Source: Magicicada septendecula (taxonomy: Eukaryota > Arthropoda > Insecta > Hemiptera > Cicadidae). From it: 64,000 nt of DNA. The stretch spans positions 48,989,454 through 49,053,453 of the forward strand of contig CM068370.1 in NCBI GenBank assembly GCA_034769895.1, read 5' to 3'. Each line of letters starts with the position of its first letter. The stretch's first letter is position 1. The notes under the pieces were generated by a model. That model was not told where the DNA came from and did not search any database. It saw only the letters and a program-made list of their open reading frames with translations. Shown here in pieces: positions 24,008 through 35,639 of the stretch. The translations under genes were made by a program, and so were the position numbers.

Positions 24008-24536
24008 GACTTGGCTACCTATTCAAACATGTTTTTCAAGTTTGAATTTATTAGAACAATTATTCTGCTTAATATGACAGCTTTGTCGGCTCCATTAGGA
24101 TATTGGTACTGGGAACACAGGCGTGCCGGTAATGCACGGGATCGGATTAACAATTAAGCGACGTCTCACGGCACAGATACGAATCGACTCTGTAACGTGT
24201 TTGTGAATAACAACAAAAATATCGGATTTCGCGCACCCGGGAGTCGCGTGATTTTAATATAATGTCGACAGAAGCCGACTGTTGACAGTGTGGACGACAA
24301 ACACGCGGAAATTTTTTTTACGAAATCTGTGTTCATAACTGTGAACTGTGCGCGTTGCAAAAACGAATTGAACAACAAATAATGTTGACTTTATGAATGC
24401 GTAACTCTGTGAATTGTTTATTTAGGAATATTTTAGATTATCAGAATTAAGACGCGCGCGCGCGTTCACTGTGTACATTTTTATCTTATTGTTATTTGTA
24501 TTATTAAATTAATTTTGTGATCTGGATATAAACTTC
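24008..24536. other. no gene seen
   Basis: AT-rich with a short alternating CG run at about 24453. The 70-residue minus ORF at 24166-24378 has no recognisable domain. Confidence 0.5.
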
Positions 24537-24985
24537 ATCATCATCATCACCACTCCAAGGATTAGGCCCTACACCTGTTCTCCTATATCCGATCTCCTAC
24601 TTTTTACTTAAGCAGGTTACTGGCCTGCTGCACCAAAAACCCCCATCATGGAGGACCAGGAACTTTTATTTGGGGCTGCTATTCCCCTAGAGAGTTGCTT
24701 TCACCTCAGCTGACGAGCTCTGTCTGCCCGATCGCAGTAGACTGACTAACTCAGTCCATGTGTGTAGCCGTTGGCCTACTGCAGGCTCCTCCGCCTCCAC
24801 ACTAGATGCACACTCTGATGCCGTTGTACACCATTCTGTCAGGCCAGGACCCAGGATATCCCCAGCCTGCCCTGACAGAACTCCCATCTCTCGTTTGCTT
24901 AGCGATCCACTCCACCGAAGGGATTGACTACCACAACCTTGGAGTAGATTGCTCCGCATAACAGGGCCCACCAACGAGTGATATA
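24537..24985 (-). mobile_element. SINE-like element C, copy 1, with GAT tail
   Basis: On the minus strand it runs from GGTGGGCCCTGTTATGCGGA through GTGTGGAGGCGGAGGAGCCT and CTGCGATCGGGCAGACAGAG to CAGTAACCTGCTTAAGTAAA. It ends in CTAATCCTTGGAGTGG followed by GAT repeats. The copy at 62815-63300 on the plus strand matches through its whole length. The 95-residue ORF here (GCGSQSLRWSGSLSKRE...) is conserved in pieces in the other copy but shifts frame there, so I do not call a protein. The 3' tail is like those of LINEs in this window (43460-43484, 27888-27960), which suggests LINE-driven mobilisation. Confidence 0.75.
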
Positions 24986-25861
24986 AAATTTGACAACAAA
25001 TTACGTTGATCTATGCCAGCCCATTTACATATAATAACTTCTAAAGCAAGGAGGAAGTTAGTACTGCTTCCGTGGGTGCGTCGTAATTTCCAGCTAATCT
25101 GCGACTATACCAGATCATTTTTCGACCAATTTAGAAGACAGAAGAAGTCATTTGGGGATATAAGACAGACAACACCGATCGGAAGATTGAGTTCGCAAAC
25201 GAGTTTTTCCTATTTACAATATTTTGCCATCGTTCGGCATTTTTCTTCTCACGAGATCGATTGTAAACTTTGGGGCATTATGACGTTTAGAAATTGAAGA
25301 GCACTTCTAAATGTGCTATTTACATATAAGAATATTCACCACATTATCGAGACAGGTAACTCCGCGATTACGTACATATTGACTTACGTAAGTCGCAGAA
25401 GTCATGTTTTGTTCAGATATTTCCTGCAGAATATCTTCGCTCTGTTGGCGAAATCCATCAGATTTATAAACAGAGTTTGCGACAGTACATGAAGCTGACA
25501 TTTTCGATCAGAACATCAATGAGTTTATGAAGAATGTTATTAAGATCCTGGTAATAACAAGTATTGAGGCTTTGACTAGGATATGTATCCACTTTATAAA
25601 TGTGTATGTATGTACACAAGCAGAGTTCGTGTTCCTTGTGTCGTTTTCCTGACGACCCAGTTAGGTAGAAGGCGTACACCGAGGTATTTATTCTGTTCCA
25701 TGCACTCTGTTCACGTGAAATTTAGTCAATCTTCTTCCCTGTTAGATGGGGATCTTTGGGGGGGGGGGTGGAGGTTGGGATAGCTATAAGGAGAGACGTA
25801 AACAATCACTTAAACAATAAAAACAATAACAATTATTTTCATAGTTACTATATATTTTTTC
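24986..25861. other. no gene seen
   Basis: Several short ORFs (25013 on plus, 25316 and 25464 on minus) have no recognisable motif. A G-run lies at about 25757. Confidence 0.45.
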
Positions 25862-26164
25862 TAAAAAGCGGGCTGTTAGGCACTGGTAGGTTGTTGTGAA
25901 TCGACATCTTGTCGTCAGCGTTTTGATTCTTCCCTCGGAGATCGTCTTCAGGCCTGAAGACAGCCGAAAAGCGACAGAGCGTACGATAACAGTAGCGGAA
26001 GACGTATCGGGTATTGTTCCGCGAACACTACCGCTATGGTTTTCATACACTGTGTCGCTTTTCGGCTGCCTGAAGACAATCCCCGAGGGGAGAATCGAAA
26101 CGCTGCCGACAAGATGTCGATTCACATCAACCGACCAGGGCCTAACAGCCCGCTTTTTAGAAAT
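25862..26164. mobile_element. foldback element, double inverted repeat
   Basis: The outer arms face each other: AAAAAGCGGGCTGTTAGGC at the left and GCCTAACAGCCCGCTTTTTA at the right, then GAATCGACATCTTGTCG against its inverse. Inner arms CAGCCGAAAAGCGACAGAG and GTGTCGCTTTTCGGCTG add a second level. The inverse arrangement explains why both strands show similar ORFs (MNRHLV...). CTGAAGA plus GAAAC blocks occur in the arms in the same order as in the hammerhead-like motifs, but the stems are disturbed. Confidence 0.8.
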
Positions 26165-27172
26165 AATTTTGAATATATAGACACCGGCCGTGCAACAAAA
26201 GTTTATTGTTAATATTATTATAGTCTAAAATCCTTACTCCTTATGGTGTCGGACTGAATATCTTATTTTCACGTCTGCAGAAACTGTGAATATCTTTTCT
26301 TTTCGTTGGTTGGGCCACTCTTCTCTCATACTGTCCTTTCTCTTTCTGATTGTCACATGTACGTGTATACAAATGTGCACATAGTCTACATGTGTTTGTG
26401 CGTCTGATTAACTTCTGCGACTTTGCCCACAATGAATAACGCCACATAACGGCAGCACTTTATCTACGTTGTTTAGTTACACGTGTTTTGTTCACATTTT
26501 TTTTCTGGACATAAACCGTGTATGGGGACGATTGGTTCAACACAACTGGTTGTCGAGAGCAACCAATTTAGATCACTGTACTGTTGCAGGAACTGCAACA
26601 AAACAGTAAACACAAATTACGCAAATCTCATGGCTTACACGTTTTTCATTGTTATAGCCATTAAAAAAAAAGCTAATTACTGAAAACTGACTCGTTTCAA
26701 GAAAGAAGGTGCAGATAATATTCTAAAAATTCTGTAATTCTTATTTAAGATGTAAAGTAAATCTCGTTTAAGTGTAACGTTATGAATGAAATAGGAACGT
26801 TTTCGTCGTTATCATCACCACCACCTCATTAAACGTGGTCACAAGCAAATAATTCAGAACAGAAGTGCAGACTTGTAAAAAGTAGTATCTACCTTACCTC
26901 AGCGATATTCGTTACACCTGCTTAAGAAACAAAAACACGACGATTAACAGAAAATACTTTCAAGGGGTTAATTTTAACCGCTGACTCAATTAATATAAAG
27001 CCTCTCACATGTTCTGACCAGACGTGTTAAGATAGTGTTGGTACAAGAATAAAATAGATACCAATGTCAGATTAGTGGAGTTATTATTTATACCAGAAAA
27101 ATTAACGCTCAGAATTTTTATTAAGTCTCCTAAACACAATCAAATTTTTATTACTATAATTAATTCTCTTGT
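26165..27172. other. no gene seen
   Basis: Mixed AT-rich sequence. Short ORFs at 26241 (minus) and 26483 (plus) are without motifs. A small dyad at 26565-26605 (TACTGTTGCAG/CTGCAACAAAACAGTA) is the only structure. Confidence 0.5.
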
Positions 27173-27480
27173 ACAGGGCTTGATTTATAGGGGAACGCTC
27201 CGGAACGGCGTTCCGGAACCTCTTGGATCCAAAAATAAATTACCGAAAAAATATATGAAAAGAAAAACCTAATTATTACAAAAATAACTTTATTACCTTT
27301 TTAGATACAAGTTTATACTACGTTACGTATTTTATAAGGCTTTAAAAATGTAGACCTTCTTTGTATTAACCTGATGTAAACTTATACGCTAATATAAAAT
27401 ATAAGTATATTTGTGTCTGTACAACTTTTGACTAGATGTGTTCCGGCACCTATAATTTTAGAAATCAACCACTGGCCCTT
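27173..27480. mobile_element. possible hAT-type MITE
   Basis: The left end CAGGGCTTGATTTATAGGGG and the right end AATCAACCACTGGCCCTTG are imperfect inverted repeats of about 17 bases, and GTTCCGG occurs near both ends. Size and CAG ends fit a hAT-type MITE. I could not identify an 8-bp target duplication, so the call is tentative. Confidence 0.4.
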
Positions 27481-27887
27481 GTATTAATAAACACCCACGC
27501 ACAAATATGTCTATTACTCACTGTTGTATAAGGTAAATTGTACCTATAAATTACATAACAATTTACAAACACTGTCTGGATCCATAAATTAATAAGACCT
27601 CAATAAGCACTTTGATAATACAAGCTAAATATGACGCGTTCCAGTCACTGATCAACCACTCGATAACTAATCCACTATCGCGTCCTCCTGATATTTTTAT
27701 CGGATGCCGGCACATAAACGATTTTATAATGGTCGCAAAGGCATCAGAATTGTTTACTGATTTGTTCTGTAAGACTGTCGGCGTTGATTGTTGGCTCTAG
27801 ATGATGCTCGAAAATTCTTTTTTTAAATAGTTCCTTTTTACCACCGAAGTACAGAGTACGCCATAAGCTTTTTGACATAAATTAATT
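27481..27887. other. no gene seen
   Basis: No repeat or coding signal recognised. Confidence 0.5.
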
Positions 27888-28335
27888 ATCATCATCATCA
27901 TCATCATCATTACCACTTCCACTTCACGGATTAGGCTGCATTGCCTGTTCCGGAAACCATCTCGCCCTTGGACGCCCCATACTACGATACCCTGTGGGTT
28001 TATAATTCAAGGCAAGTTTGGGAAGGCGATCTTCCTGCATTCTTCCCAAATGCTTACACCAGTTGGCCTTGTATCCCGTAATTCTATCCTATACACTTAA
28101 AATCTGTAATTCACGCCTTATCTGCGCATTACTTATTCTGTCTCGTAACGTGCACCTTTTGATCACTGAGAAATTGCATTTCTGCTGATGTAACCTCCCC
28201 TCTGTTTCTCTGTGAAAGTACCCGTGCCTCACTCCCGTACAGCACCACTGGTACAGCCATAGTCTTATAAAACTTAACCTTAGTGTTTTTCCGAATTTTG
28301 TTTTGTAAGGTTATATGGATTTTCGACACAAAAAT
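27888..28335 (-). pseudogene. non-LTR retrotransposon 3' end (reverse-transcriptase polyprotein C-terminus)
   Basis: On the minus strand: NKIRKNTKVKFYKTMAVPVV, LYGSE, then AEMQFL and a decayed rest with a GCATTCTTCCCAAATGC-type segment, ending at a (GAT)n tail (27889-27911 reads ATC). KFYKTMAVPVVLYGSE is the segment just after the reverse-transcriptase thumb in RTE/L2-like LINE proteins. The usual W after GSE is lost and several stops are present. The copy is 5'-truncated. Confidence 0.7.
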
Positions 28336-30084
28336 TAATTTTTTGATAAATTGTAGTATTAGGCGACTTAATGGTATACTCTTTGTTCTGGAGTTACACG
28401 AGGAAGATTCCTTATGTGATAGGTATTATAACAATTCATATTAGCGTCCTAAGTGAGCGTTATATGAAGTGTCTGACGGAGGGAGTAGAGCAGCGTAAGC
28501 AAGGGAGAGAGCGTACAATCGCAGCCATCTCACTCTAACCACGTCACAGCGACATCAGATACTGGTACAAACATGAAATTTTACTCAATACAAATTATCA
28601 GTTCAACCTGTGATAACTTAAAAACTAGTAAATATACGGCAATTATGAAAACAGCATTGTATTCAGCAAGTGAAGCTTTATAAGTAGCCGCAATCTCAGT
28701 TAATATAATTAACAATTGAAGAAGTTATACGGAAGACGTACGCCAAAAGGAATAACGAGAGAATTATGCTACGTAGGAATTAGGTGTTTTCACACACACA
28801 CAGATAAAGACCTAAGCAACAATATTCTGTGGTCAGATCTTTGAAAACACGTTTGCAAATACCTGTAATCAATCGATTTGCAAACACAGGAAGTACGATT
28901 TTAACTAGAAATTCTCTGCAGTTTGAAACCTGTCACGGGGTGTTTTGTCGACCTGTTCGAGATTGTCGAAACTGGAAAAACGCATGATTTATTTGAACAA
29001 CCAATCAGCATCCAGTATTTAAAACTGACGCCAACTCAAAGCGAGGGGTAGCATCACTCTTCGTTCAGATCTTCAATGCGCTAGACGTGAATAAATTACG
29101 TACAGAAATTTTTTCAATCACTCAAAAGCGTAATTAAGTATCGTATTCGAGAAGTAGTCCGCAGTGTAGATGAATTAATACCGTTCAACAACTCTCGCTG
29201 GGTAAAACAACGATTGATTAATTAAATTATTAATTAATTAATCATCAGCCGTGAAGGACCTGTGCGACAGAAGGCTACAGCATCTGTAATTGCCAGGGCA
29301 TCTTCGACAGCATTGATCAACATCAATTCTTCTGTGCAAAACCATCAAAAGGAGGACCTCTACGGATTCCTATCTTCGGTCAACGCATCAAACAGTAAGA
29401 AATAGATTCATTGATCAATGAAATAAGCACTAAACAAATAATAAAAGCAATAAACAATTTTTAAAAGACACTAAGCATTTCACACTTTGTATTTTAATTA
29501 TAAGATTAGCTCTAACATAGTATAGGAGTGTTGAATGGAAAGTGAGGTGTAGTATTGGACGTGCAAATTATTGCAGACCTGTTCTTTAGCACTGGTTTGG
29601 GAGATAGCAATCTCTTAATCAAACCAGATAAGAGCCATAGGTCGTTTGAACGTCTTAATCGTTACTTTTCACACTCACTCAGTAATTATAAGTGTTAGGG
29701 TAGAAATAAGTCCTACCATTAGCCGAATCAAGTTTAAAAATAATTGATTAAAATGCTAATTAAAATAATCAAGCAAATATTAAAGTGTTATTTGTAACGA
29801 TTCCCCTTGAAAACCACAATCACTGAACGAATCCTGAGAAAGAGTGTCTCCATGCGCTGAGCTAAGCTGAAACCGTGTCATTTGTATCTGGGATTTGTTC
29901 TGGCGCCCAGGTAAAGTAATATCACGGGTAAGTAACATTTTATTTAACATTCAAAATATTAGATAATTGGGTTAGATGAAAGGGAGCGTCGTAGTATATA
30001 AGAAAGATAGTGTAGCTAGGACTACGCTTCAGCCGCCTAATATTAGCCAGGATATTATCCCAGTTATTCACAAAGAGGTCACCG
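28336..30084. other. unannotated 1.7 kb, no gene
   Basis: AT-rich with a GC-richer patch at about 28480-28560. A TTAATTAA-rich palindromic patch lies at 29215-29245. Nothing coding is recognised. Confidence 0.5.
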
Positions 30085-30190
30085 TAGAAAGGCAACTTGA
30101 TTTTATGATGCGAATTTGAAGCCAGGACCTCTATATTGGTACTAATACTCCATACCTACTGATCTACTAAGTCTCACCTACAGGTACAGA
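30085..30190 (-). mobile_element. tRNA-derived SINE head (copy 2)
   Basis: The minus strand carries CTTAGTAGATCAGTAGG (A-box-like) and a B-box-like CTGGCTTCAAATTC. The order and intervening ACCAATATAGAGGT match copy 1 at 13338-13480. More diverged than copy 1. Confidence 0.4.
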
Positions 30191-30225
30191 TCTCACGACA
30201 TAAATACTGTTGCGACGGCCCCACT

Positions 30226-30705
30226 GATTGTCGTACTGTGCAGTGGAAACGAAATACAGACACCATTGAAGTCACTAATTACCGGCTTTAATCAGCCACA
30301 AATAATTCGAAATCAACGAAGTACTCTCATACAATAATTCAAGTTAAATTTCTCCACACGAAATAATAATACCACCTTATTACAGTACCGCATTAATAAA
30401 CAACAATAATCACTTTCCACTAATCCGCGACAATCACTTGATCCGCACTCTACAATTCCGCCAGGTCTGACCGACTGACTAAGCTGGCCGCTGTTGCTTA
30501 TATAGAGATCCCGCAGAGGCTGAAGAATAATTTTCCATATTTCTGGCGGCATGCCGACATAATTTACGTAGTTACAAGTTCTTGAACGGTCTGGAGTGCA
30601 CCACCTTGACACAATCGCTGCACGCTGGGATAGTCGAGAAACGGTTAGAATAACGCTCTCGAATATTCGAGTGCGTCACGTAATTGTTGCAGCAATATGT
30701 ATCTA
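30226..30705. mobile_element. family B element, copy 3
   Basis: Starts with GTCGTACTGTGCAGTGGAAA and follows family B (GTCACTAATTACCGGCTTTA, ATCAACGAAGTACTCTCATA). It ends in a region with GAATATTCGAGTGCGTCACG and GTAATTGTTGCAGC. The closest relative in the window is copy 4 at 57238-57656, which shares the 3' half (CCGCACTCTACAA, GGCGGC/GTGCC, GTAGTTACAAG, CTTGACACA). No transposase. The 99-residue minus ORF at 30313-30612 is a by-product. Confidence 0.65.
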
Positions 30706-30734
30706 TATCAAAATGTAGGCCTACTTTTAAACTT

Positions 30735-31440
30735 GTATATGTATGAATGGGAGAAGAAAAGTCATCAGGAATGGGAATTCAAATGGATAAGCAGTGCTTA
30801 ACAACTCTCCTATTTGGCGACGATCAAGTAATTATAGCGTGTGACGAGGGCGACAAAGACTATATGTTTAGAAAATTGAAAGAGGAGTACAAGAAATGGG
30901 GAGTAAAGATAAACACTATGGAAACGGAATATCTGAAAATAGGAGACATGGAAGAAGAAGACCCAGGTCTGGAAAGCCATAGAATCTGAAAGGGTAGCGA
31001 ATTTAAATATTTAGTAAGCATTACTTCAGAAGATGAAACAAGAAAAAATGACATGAAAAATAGGATACAACAGGGAAAAAATGCTATTCGTTTGCTAAAC
31101 TCGTTTCTTTGGTCGAACAAAATGAAACTTCAAACTAAACTCACAATCTACACAACTATTGTGGAGCCCGTTATAACTTATGGCTGCAAATGCTGGCAAC
31201 TTTCAGATAAAGAGAAAAAGATAATAGAAACTTTAGAAATAGACTTCTTAAGAAGAGCGTGTAATATTTCTAGAACGCAACATGTTAGAAACGAAGATTT
31301 AAGAAGGAAAACAGGGCGCGTATTTACAACAGCAGAAAGAATATAATCCACAGACAGTTGCTATGGTATGGTCACGTAATGAGGATGGGAGGAGAAGCGA
31401 TGGCCAAAGAAAGCAATGACTTATACACCACAAAACAGGA
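30735..31440 (+). pseudogene. non-LTR retrotransposon reverse transcriptase, C-terminal half
   Basis: The frame reads LTTLLFGDDQVIIACDEGDK, the catalytic palm motif C of reverse transcriptase (usual FADD, here FGDD). Next come KWGVKINTMETEYLKIG, a stop, then FKYLVSITSEDE and IYTTIVEPVITYGCKCWQLS. LRRACNISRTQHVRNEDLRR and WYGHVMRMG follow. This order (palm, thumb, YG-E-W, LRR-ISR, GHV-RM) is that of RTE/L2-like LINE polyproteins; the clade is not certain. The 5' end (endonuclease, fingers) is absent. Stops at about 30988 and 31344 break it. It runs directly into a PLE fragment at about 31455. Confidence 0.8.
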
Positions 31441-31454
31441 GAAGAAAAAAAAGT

Positions 31455-32140
31455 ATAAAAGGAAGAATATAATATCTAGCAGAATCCAACGGATACGACA
31501 GAACAATAGTCAATAAACTCTTACACAAAACATAAAACAAACAACAGACAAAGACAGAAAACAACAAATTCATAACACTAACATATATCAACAACCAAAC
31601 TGAAAAAATAGCCCACAAATTCAGCAGGATACAGAATTGCATACAAAACTACTAACAAAACAGAACACACACTATCAAAACACACACACAAAGCACAAAA
31701 CAAATTCGATCTACCTGGTGTTTACAAACTAAATTGCTCAGATTGCAACAAATTCTACATAGGCCAGACAGGGCGTAGCTTCAAACAAAGATACATTGAA
31801 CACACAAAGGCACTGCACTCCACTACAGAATCCACCTTTGCAAACCACCTCATTGAAGCAAACCACATATACAAAAACATCGACAAAACATGGACATTCT
31901 ACACGTACACACAAAAGGCAGAAAACTAGACACTCTAGAACAATTGGAAATATACAAACACATAAAAACGACATCCTACATGAACAGACACAATTCAAAA
32001 TCACTCGCATTATTCGAACATATCACACCCAACACACATAATATCGATCTTTCAAAAGTCGATACCGTCGCCAACAACAAGACGGACAGTTGCAGCCTCT
32101 GAAGAAGCTTTTTAAAGCGAAAACCAGTTCAGGCTATAAG
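31455..32140 (+). pseudogene. Penelope-like element fragment with GIY-YIG endonuclease domain
   Basis: PLEs encode a reverse transcriptase followed by a GIY-YIG nuclease. The fragment begins at LAESNGYDRTIVNKLL (linker after the thumb), continues with FITLTYINNQTEKIAHKFSR, and in another frame reads FDLPGVYKLNCSDCNKFYIG followed by QTGRSFKQRYIEHTKALHS. GVY and YIG are the GIY-YIG signature and R...EH follow at the expected places. After a stop and shift, GRKLDTLEQLEIYKHIK gives the conserved C-terminal end. At least two frameshifts and stops disable it. The upstream reverse transcriptase is missing and is replaced by a LINE 3' end. A second copy of the linker region lies on the minus strand at 56815-57240. 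Confidence 0.85.
32094..32135 (+). ncRNA. hammerhead ribozyme-like fold at the PLE 3' end
   Basis: Stem I: AGCCT (32094-32098) pairs with AGGCT (32131-32135). Core CTGAAGA (32099-32105), one extra A, stem II GCTT/AAGC with loop TTTA, core GAAA (32119-32122). Stem III is A-A with T-T around loop CCAG, and C at 32130 is the cleavage position (triplet UUC). Every conserved core base is present. The one departure is the unpaired A before stem II. The position just after the PLE ORF is where hammerhead motifs have been described in PLE terminal repeats. Confidence 0.55.
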
Positions 32141-32145
32141 GTAAA

Positions 32146-32206
32146 ACTTTTACGTTTTTACCCATAAAAAACTTTTACGTTTTTACCCATAAAAAACTTT
32201 GTATTC
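32146..32206 (+). repeat. 25-bp direct repeat, two units
   Basis: ACTTTTACGTTTTTACCCAT plus AAAAA occurs twice in tandem directly after the PLE-type sequence. It may be an element tail. Confidence 0.75.
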
Positions 32207-32807
32207 CGAGTTGGTAGTGAAATAATTATATTTAGAAAAGGAAGTCTTACAACACAATGCGGAATAGACATAGACTGTAGGACCCCCGCTAAAAAAAAAA
32301 AAAATGTATGACTGATGAGTTTCGGGTTCACATTGACATTTTCAGCTTAAGACGTCGAGAAGACAACTAGAATATCTCAAAACACTAAAAGCACATAACA
32401 AACGTAAATAACAATCAAAACAATAAATGAACAGGTGGTGGAAAATCGGAGTGACATTTGACAGGAACTGTTGCATCGACGGCAATCCTCGTGTTTGTGG
32501 TGAATTGCCCATTACAGAATCGAACATAACGTTTGATGTGGACGAGGTAATACCAATATCGATAATGGTATTATTAAAGATGTAACATCGATATCTCTTA
32601 TGTCTTTGAACACAAGAGCGGATATTTATGTAGTGTAATAGTCTCTTTACTGTTTGAATACTACTTTGTATCATATATTCAAGCAGTCCATTAAATAGAA
32701 CGAGATGCATTAGAAGAATAGGCTTACGGTAAAACGGCCTATTATATATACACGTTCTCAAAGAACCTTTTATCTCTACTATAATAGGCCGATATCCGTG
32801 TATCGAG
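32207..32807. other. spacer before the 84-bp satellite
   Basis: A 161-residue minus-strand ORF covers 32342-32827 and runs into the first satellite unit. It has no recognisable domain, so I do not call a gene. A hairpin CGGCCTATTATA...TATAATAGGCCG spans 32737-32794. Confidence 0.4.
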
Positions 32808-35079
32808 GAAAACACGAATGTTATCACAAACTACGAACGTACACGTGAACTAACAGAGAATACTGCACTTTAATCTACCGGACAATCCAAATGTAACACG
32901 AATGTTATCACAAACTACGAACGTACACGTGAACTAACAGAGAATACTGCACTTTAATCTACCGGACAATCCAAATGTAACACGAATGTTATCACAAACT
33001 ACGAACGTACACGTGAACTAACAGAGAATACTGCACTTTAATCTACCGGACAATCCAAATGTAACACGAATGTTATCACAAACTACGAACGTACACGTGA
33101 ACTAACAGAGAATACTGCACTTTAATCTACCGGACAATCCAAATGTAACACGAATTTTATCACAAACTACGAACGTACACGTGAAATAACAGAGAATACT
33201 GCACTTTAATCTACCGGACAATCCAAATGTAACACGAATGTTATCACAAACTACGAACGTACACGTGAACTAACAGAGAATACTGCACTTTAATCTACCG
33301 GACAATCCAAATGTAACACGAATGTTATCACAAACTACGAACGTACACGTGAACTAACAGAGAATACTGCACTTTAATCTACCGGACAATCCAAATGTAA
33401 CACGAATGTTATCACAAACTACGAACGTACACGTGAACTAACAGAGAATACTGCACTTTAATCTACCGGACAATCCAAATGTAACACGAATGTTATCACA
33501 AACTACGAACGTACACGTGAACTAACAGAGAATACTGCACTTTAATCTACCGGACAATAGAAATGTAACACGAATGTTATCACAAACTACGAACGTACAC
33601 GTGAACTAACAGAGAATACTGCACTTTAATCTACCGGACAATCCAAATGTAACACGAATGTTATCACAAACTACGAACGTACACGTGAACTAACAGAGAA
33701 TACTGCACTTTAATCTACCGCACAATCCAAATGTAACACGAATGTTATCACAAACTACGAACGTACACGTGAACTAACAGAGAATACTGCACTTTAATCT
33801 ACCGGACAATCCAAATGTAACACGAATGTTATCACAAACTACGAACGTACACGTGAACTAACAGAGAATACTGCACTTTAATCTACCGGACAATCCAAAT
33901 GTAACACGAATGTTATCACAAACTACGAACGTACACGTGAACTAACAGAGAATACTGCACTTTAATCTACCGGACAATCCAAATGTAACACGAATGTTAT
34001 CACAAACTACGAACGTACACGTGAACTAACAGAGAATACTGCACTTTAATCTACCGGACAATCCAAATGTAACACGAATGTTATCACAAACTACGAACGT
34101 ACACGTGAACTAACAGAGAATACTGCACTTTAATCTACCGGACAATCCAAATGTAACACGAATGTTATCACAAACTACGAACGTACACGTGAACTAACAA
34201 AGAATACTGCACTTTAATCTACCGGACAATAGAAATGTAACACGAATGTTATCACAAACTACGAACGTACAAGTGAACTAACAGAGAATACTGCACTTTA
34301 ATCTACCGGACAATAGAAATGTAACACGAATGTTATCACAAACTACGAACGTACACGTGAACTAACAGAGAATACTGCACTTTAATCTACCGGACAATCC
34401 AAATGTAACACGAATGTTATCACAAACTACGAACGTACACGTGAACTAACAGAGAATACTGCACTTTAATCTACCGCACAATCCAAATGTAACACGAATG
34501 TTATCACAAACTACGAACGTACACGTGAACTAACAGAGAATACTGCACTTTAATCTACCGGACAATCCAAATGTAACACGAATGTTATCACAAACTACGA
34601 ACGTACACGTGAACTAACAGAGAATACTGCACTTTAATCTACCGGACAATCCAAATGTAACACGAATGTTATCACAAACTACGAACGTACACGTGAACTA
34701 ACAGAGAATACTGCACTTTAATCTACCGGACAATCGAAATGTAACACGAATGTTATCACAAACTACGAACGTACACGTGAACTAACAGAGAATACTGCAC
34801 TTTAATCTACCGGACAATAGAAATGTAACACGAATGTTATCACAAACTACGAACGTACACGTGAACTAACAGAGAATACTGCACTTTAATCTACCGGACA
34901 ATAGAAATGTAACACGAATGTTATCACAAACTACGAACGTACACGTGAACTAACAGAGAATACTGCACTTTAATCTACCGGACAATAGAAATGTAACACG
35001 AATGTTATCACAAACTACGAACGTACACGTGAACTAACAGAGAATACTGCACTTTAATCTACCGGACAATAGAAATGTT
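32808..35079 (+). repeat. 84-bp satellite array, 27 units
   Basis: Tandem direct units that contain CACGAATGTTATCACAAACT, ACGAACGTACACGTGAACTA, GAATACTGCACTTTAATCT and ACCGGACAATCCAAATGTAA. Units are nearly identical. The main variant has AATAG in place of AATCC and is concentrated in the last four units. A higher-order duplication is visible: an AATAG unit at 33557 with a CCGCAC unit two repeats later (33721) recurs at 34313 and 34477, exactly 756 bases (nine units) on. Every frame has stops. Confidence 0.97.
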
Positions 35080-35271
35080 ACTTTTCCATTCGGTTACACA
35101 TTTTGCTACAAATGTATCTGTATCGTAACAGATAAGCGATACACATGCAAAAACAGATCCAATTTCATTCTAGCACTACAGTTCGGAATAGGTTTGGGCA
35201 TTTATTACAATTTACTTTCATTATTCTTTCTCCAATCTTTCGAAATGTGGCTTTACCGTTGAATAGTGAGC
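35080..35271. other. short spacer after satellite
   Basis: No feature recognised. Confidence 0.4.
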
Positions 35272-35600
35272 ATTTCATGGACAGCACATATAACTACGTT
35301 GAACTTTTTAGAAAAATTAAGAAAGAAAGAGAAGTTATTAACACAGTGAAGATAAGAAAGCGTCGGTATCTGGGACATCTCGTGAGAAATGAACAGAGAT
35401 TTTACTTATTGCAGTCCATACTACAGGGGAAAGTACTGGGAAAGAGAGGAGTTGGGCGACCGAGAATATCATGGCTGAGAAATTTGAGGGTTGCCATGAA
35501 TACAACTGACTTATTCCGTGCAGCAGTACAGAAAGTTAAAATAGCCTGTATGATATCCAACATCCGAAACGGATAGGAACTGTCAGAAGAAGAAGAAGAT
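35272..35600 (+). pseudogene. non-LTR retrotransposon 3' end
   Basis: The frame reads IRKRRYLGHLVRNEQRFYLL, ILQGKVLGKRGVGRPRISWL, and LFRAAVQKVKIACMISNIRN to a stop at 35574. It is followed by a GAAGAAGAAGAAG tail, the pattern of RTE/L2-like LINE C-termini with a microsatellite tail. The 143-residue ORF (from 35145) includes unrelated upstream sequence. The insertion is 5'-truncated, and its body is uninterrupted over about 95 residues, so it may be comparatively young. Confidence 0.8.
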
Positions 35601-35639
35601 CCTTTCTCCAATCATAATCACCTTTAATTATTAAAATTA

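Noticed and set aside
25784..26180. ORFs on both strands that both begin MNRHLV
   Set aside because: The similarity comes from the inverted arms of the foldback, not from two genes.
32342..32827. 161-residue minus-strand ORF
   Set aside because: No recognisable domain, and it begins inside the first satellite unit. Its length is possible by chance in this composition.
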